DNA of 64,000 nt from M0108 sp963841065 (GTDB lineage: Bacteria > Pseudomonadota > Gammaproteobacteria > Chromatiales > Chromatiaceae): the NCBI GenBank assembly GCA_963841065.1, contig CAWJBI010000042.1, positions 140,211-204,210 on the forward strand, given 5' to 3'. The notes below the pieces were generated by a model, which was given only the letters and a program-made list of their open reading frames with translations, made no database searches and was not told where the DNA came from. Shown here in pieces: positions 61,951-64,000 of the stretch. Position numbers and translations under genes: made by a program. Position 1 is the first letter of the stretch. The number at the start of each line of letters is the position of its first letter.

Positions 61951-62032
61951 AACTTGGATCTGGCTGGCGTGGTGTGGCTTGAGACACCCAGTTAGCCCTT
62001 CCCGATTCCCGCAACCGCCCGCCTGGGGCAAA

Positions 62033-62842
62033 ATGGCGGCACCTTCAGCATGCACAGGCTTGCCCGTGACCCCGCACCCCATCGAACTCATCACCCTGGA
62101 CCTGGACGATACCCTCTGGCCCTGTCTGGAGCCTATTCAGCGCGCCGAGGCCGCCATGGTCGCCTGGCTTGCTGCCCGGGCGCCCGCCCTGGCGCAAGCC
62201 ATGGATCTGGAGGCTTTGCGGGCCCATCGGCGCGACCTGATGACGCAATGCCCGGCCATCGCCCACGACGTGACGGTGGTGCGGCGCACCTCCCTGGAGA
62301 TCCTGCTGGAGGCATTCGGTCATGATCCCGCCCTGGCGGTGGAGGGCATGGCGCTGTTTCTCGAGCACCGTAATCAGGTCGAGCCCTATCCGGACGTCAT
62401 CCCGATCCTGCGCGCCCTCGCGGCGGACTACCGGCTGGTCTCCGTGACCAACGGCAACTCGGACATCGGCCGCACCCCCCTGCGCGGCCTCTTCCACCTG
62501 TCGCTGACCGCCGCCGAGGTGGGGGCGGCGCGGCCCGACCCCGCCCTCTTCCAGGCGGCCCTGGACTGGGCGGGGCTGGCGCCGCATCAGGCCCTGCACA
62601 TTGGCGATCACCCGGTTTACGATGTCCAGGCGGCGCGGGATCACGGTATGGCGGTCCTCTGGGTCAATCGCTACGGTCAGACCTGGCCGGTGGATCTGGA
62701 GCCGCCCCTGGTGGAAATCCCCGACCTGCATGGCCTGGCGCGCTGGCTGAGGGGACAGGCGGTGGGGCAGGGCAGAGGGCAGGGGAGTGACGAGGGCGGG
62801 CGGCAAGGCGCTGGCTATGGCTCGACCGAGGAGATGAAATAG
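62033..62842 (+). CDS. HAD-superfamily hydrolase (YigB-like)
   Basis: A ~269-residue phosphatase. HAD motif I is ITLDLDDTLWP (nucleophile Asp), motif II VSVTNGNSD, motif III around GAARPDPALFQAALDWAG and motif IV LHIGDHPVYDVQAA. A helical cap follows motif I. YigB relatives dephosphorylate FMN and the riboflavin precursor; the substrate here is not proven. GGGGC is 6 bases before the ATG at 62033; a GTG at 62066 is an alternative start. The Gly/Gln-rich C-terminal tail (GQAVGQGRGQGSDEGGRQG) is unusual. It ends one base before tgt. Confidence 0.88.
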   Translation: MAAPSACTGLPVTPHPIELITLDLDDTLWPCLEPIQRAEAAMVAWLAARAPALAQAMDLEALRAHRRDLMTQCPAIAHDVTVVRRTSLEILLEAFGHDPALAVEGMALFLEHRNQVEPYPDVIPILRALAADYRLVSVTNGNSDIGRTPLRGLFHLSLTAAEVGAARPDPALFQAALDWAGLAPHQALHIGDHPVYDVQAARDHGMAVLWVNRYGQTWPVDLEPPLVEIPDLHGLARWLRGQAVGQGRGQGSDEGGRQGAGYGSTEEMK

Positions 62843-62843
62843 G

Positions 62844-63934
62844 ATGGAATTTCAGCGATTGGCCAGCGATGGCCAGGCCCGCCGCGGGCGCCTGACCTTC
62901 GCCCGCGGGGTGGTGGAGACGCCGGCCTTCATGCCCGTGGGCACCTACGGCACCGTCAAGGCCATGACCCCGGACGAGCTGCGGGAGATCGGCGCCCAGA
63001 TCATCCTCGGCAACACCTTTCACCTCAAGCTGCGCCCCGGGACCGAGATCATCGCGCGCCTCGGCGGCCTGCACCGCTTCATGCACTGGCCGCGGCCCAT
63101 CCTGACCGACTCCGGCGGCTTCCAGGTCTTCAGCCTGGCAGGCATGCGCCGGATCAAGGAGGAGGGCGTCGAGTTCCGCTCCCCCATCGACGGCAGCCTG
63201 CTCTTCCTGGGGCCCGAGGAGTCCATGGCCATCCAGCGCGCGCTCGGCTCGGACATCGTCATGGTCTTCGACGATTGCACCCCCTAACCGGCGACCCCGG
63301 AGCAGGCGCGGGCCTCCGTGGAGCGCTCCCTGCGCTGGGCGGCGCGCAGCCAGGCGGCCCATGGCGACAACCCGGCGGCCCTCTTCGGCATCGTCCAGGG
63401 CGGCATGTACGAGGCGCTGCGCGCACGCGTCCCTGGCGGGCCTGACTGGAGATCGGCTTCGACGGCTACGCCATCGGCGGCCTGTCCGTGGGCGAGCCGG
63501 AGGCCGACCGGCTGCGGGTCCTGGACTTACCTCGCCGACCGCCTGCCGGCGGACCGGCCGCGCTATCTGATGGGCGTCGGCACCCCGGCAGGACATCGTC
63601 GCAGGCGGTGCTGCGCGGCGTCGACATGTTCGATTGCGTCCTGCCCACCCGCAACGCCCGCAACGGCCACCTCTTCACCCACACCGGGGTGGTGCGCATC
63701 CGCAACGCCCGCCATCGCACCGAGACGGGCCCCCTCGACCCGGCCTGCGACTGCTACACCTGCCGGAACTACAGCCGCGCCTACCTGCACCACCTGGACC
63801 GCTGCCACGAGATCCTGGGCGCCCGGCTCAACACCCTCCACAACCTCCACTATTACCAGACCCTGATGGCCGACCTGAGGGCGGCCATCGCCGCCGGCCG
63901 GCTGGATAGCTTCGCCCAGGACTTTCCCTGGTAA
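62844..63934 (+). pseudogene. tgt: Queuine tRNA-ribosyltransferase (TGT), one in-frame stop and about four frameshifts as given
   Basis: Exchanges G34 for preQ1 in GUN tRNAs. The first part is clean: FARGVVETPAFMPVGTYGTV, ILTDSGGFQVFSLAG with the active-site Asp, and VMVFDDCTP. Here a TAA (63285-63287) replaces the Tyr codon of the conserved CTPYPAT. After it the frame continues with ARASVERSLRWAARSQAAH, then changes near 63425, 63447, 63527 and 63592. The remaining parts are all there: IGFDGYAIGGLSVGEPEADR, YLMGVGTP, RGVDMFDCVLPTRNARNGH, and the zinc site CDCYTCRNYSRAYLHHL. It ends at 63934 with FAQDFPW. Everything conserved is present, so consensus error is likely. Confidence 0.9.
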
Positions 63935-64000
63935 CTGAGACCGAATGGGCTGGTGCATTACGAGAGTTGGAGCGACAGTTTCTTGCCGCATGCTTGAGCG

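Overview
The window (64 kb, GC-rich) comes from a gammaproteobacterium. Most likely it is a purple sulfur bacterium (Chromatiaceae) or close relative. This is inferred from the conserved gammaproteobacterial order rlmN-pilF-rodZ-hisS-yfgM-bamB-der, a TsdA-like thiosulfate dehydrogenase, a pentaheme cytochrome, a phasin (PHA granules), a Gly/Tyr-rich secreted repeat protein of the kind found on sulfur globules, and many IS21-type remnants. No rRNA or CRISPR was seen; there is one tRNA (tRNA-Pro-GGG).

Layout. 0-0.3 kb: end of a Trp-periodic helical repeat protein. 0.5-7.5 kb: a type I restriction-modification operon (hsdR, hsdM, a DUF1016 nuclease-like gene, a small unknown gene, hsdS). 7.8-10.1 kb: a Phd/PIN toxin-antitoxin pair and hipBA. 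10.2-25.1 kb: housekeeping block (DHH phosphoesterase, rlmN to der, two orphan antitoxins with toxin stubs, xseA, guaB-guaA, tadA, tRNA-Pro). 25.6-31.9 kb: sulfur/redox block (Crp/Fnr regulator, small membrane protein, TsdA-like diheme cytochrome, damaged rubredoxin-domain protein, pentaheme cytochrome, Gly-rich secreted protein). 32-34.6 kb: zntB pseudogene and an IS1182-type element. 34.9-42.7 kb: nhaR, divergent hpf-purE-purK, TerC, a NavAb-type sodium channel, a type II P-type ATPase. 43-47.7 kb: P-loop kinase-like protein, Pmp3-like protein, TerB-like/XpaC/TelA tellurite-type group. 47.8-54.1 kb: a mobile-DNA graveyard (radical-SAM remnant, IS21 fragments, traN remnant, sppA cut off by a 3.4-kb IS21 element with two passenger genes). 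54.2-64 kb: a complete tiny transcription unit for a 44-aa membrane protein, sugE/gdx, phasin, glgX remnant, cold-shock protein, oxidoreductase, hsp20 with a ROSE-type RNA thermometer, a four-domain S1 protein, msrA, hicAB, an integron-integrase remnant, a HAD phosphatase and tgt.

A dominating property is the number of single-base reading-frame breaks. hsdR, hsdM, the DUF1016 gene, hsdS, hipA, guaA, terC, istA, the IS1182 transposase and tgt all keep complete family-like sequence, but only when spliced across two or three frames. Because guaA and tgt are among them, much of this is probably consensus error in the sequence and not biological decay. Genes called pseudogene here should be read as 'broken as given'. 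By contrast zntB, glgX, traN, sppA, the integrase and the radical-SAM gene have lost whole segments and look like real remnants.

Regulatory reading. Several genes carry legible control elements: paired palindromic operators before hipBA, a sigma70 promoter overlapped by 11-bp repeats before the phasin, a ROSE-like hairpin burying the hsp20 ribosome-binding site, a palindrome at the hicAB promoter, a sigma70 promoter before guaB, and a promoter/terminator pair framing the 44-aa membrane protein.
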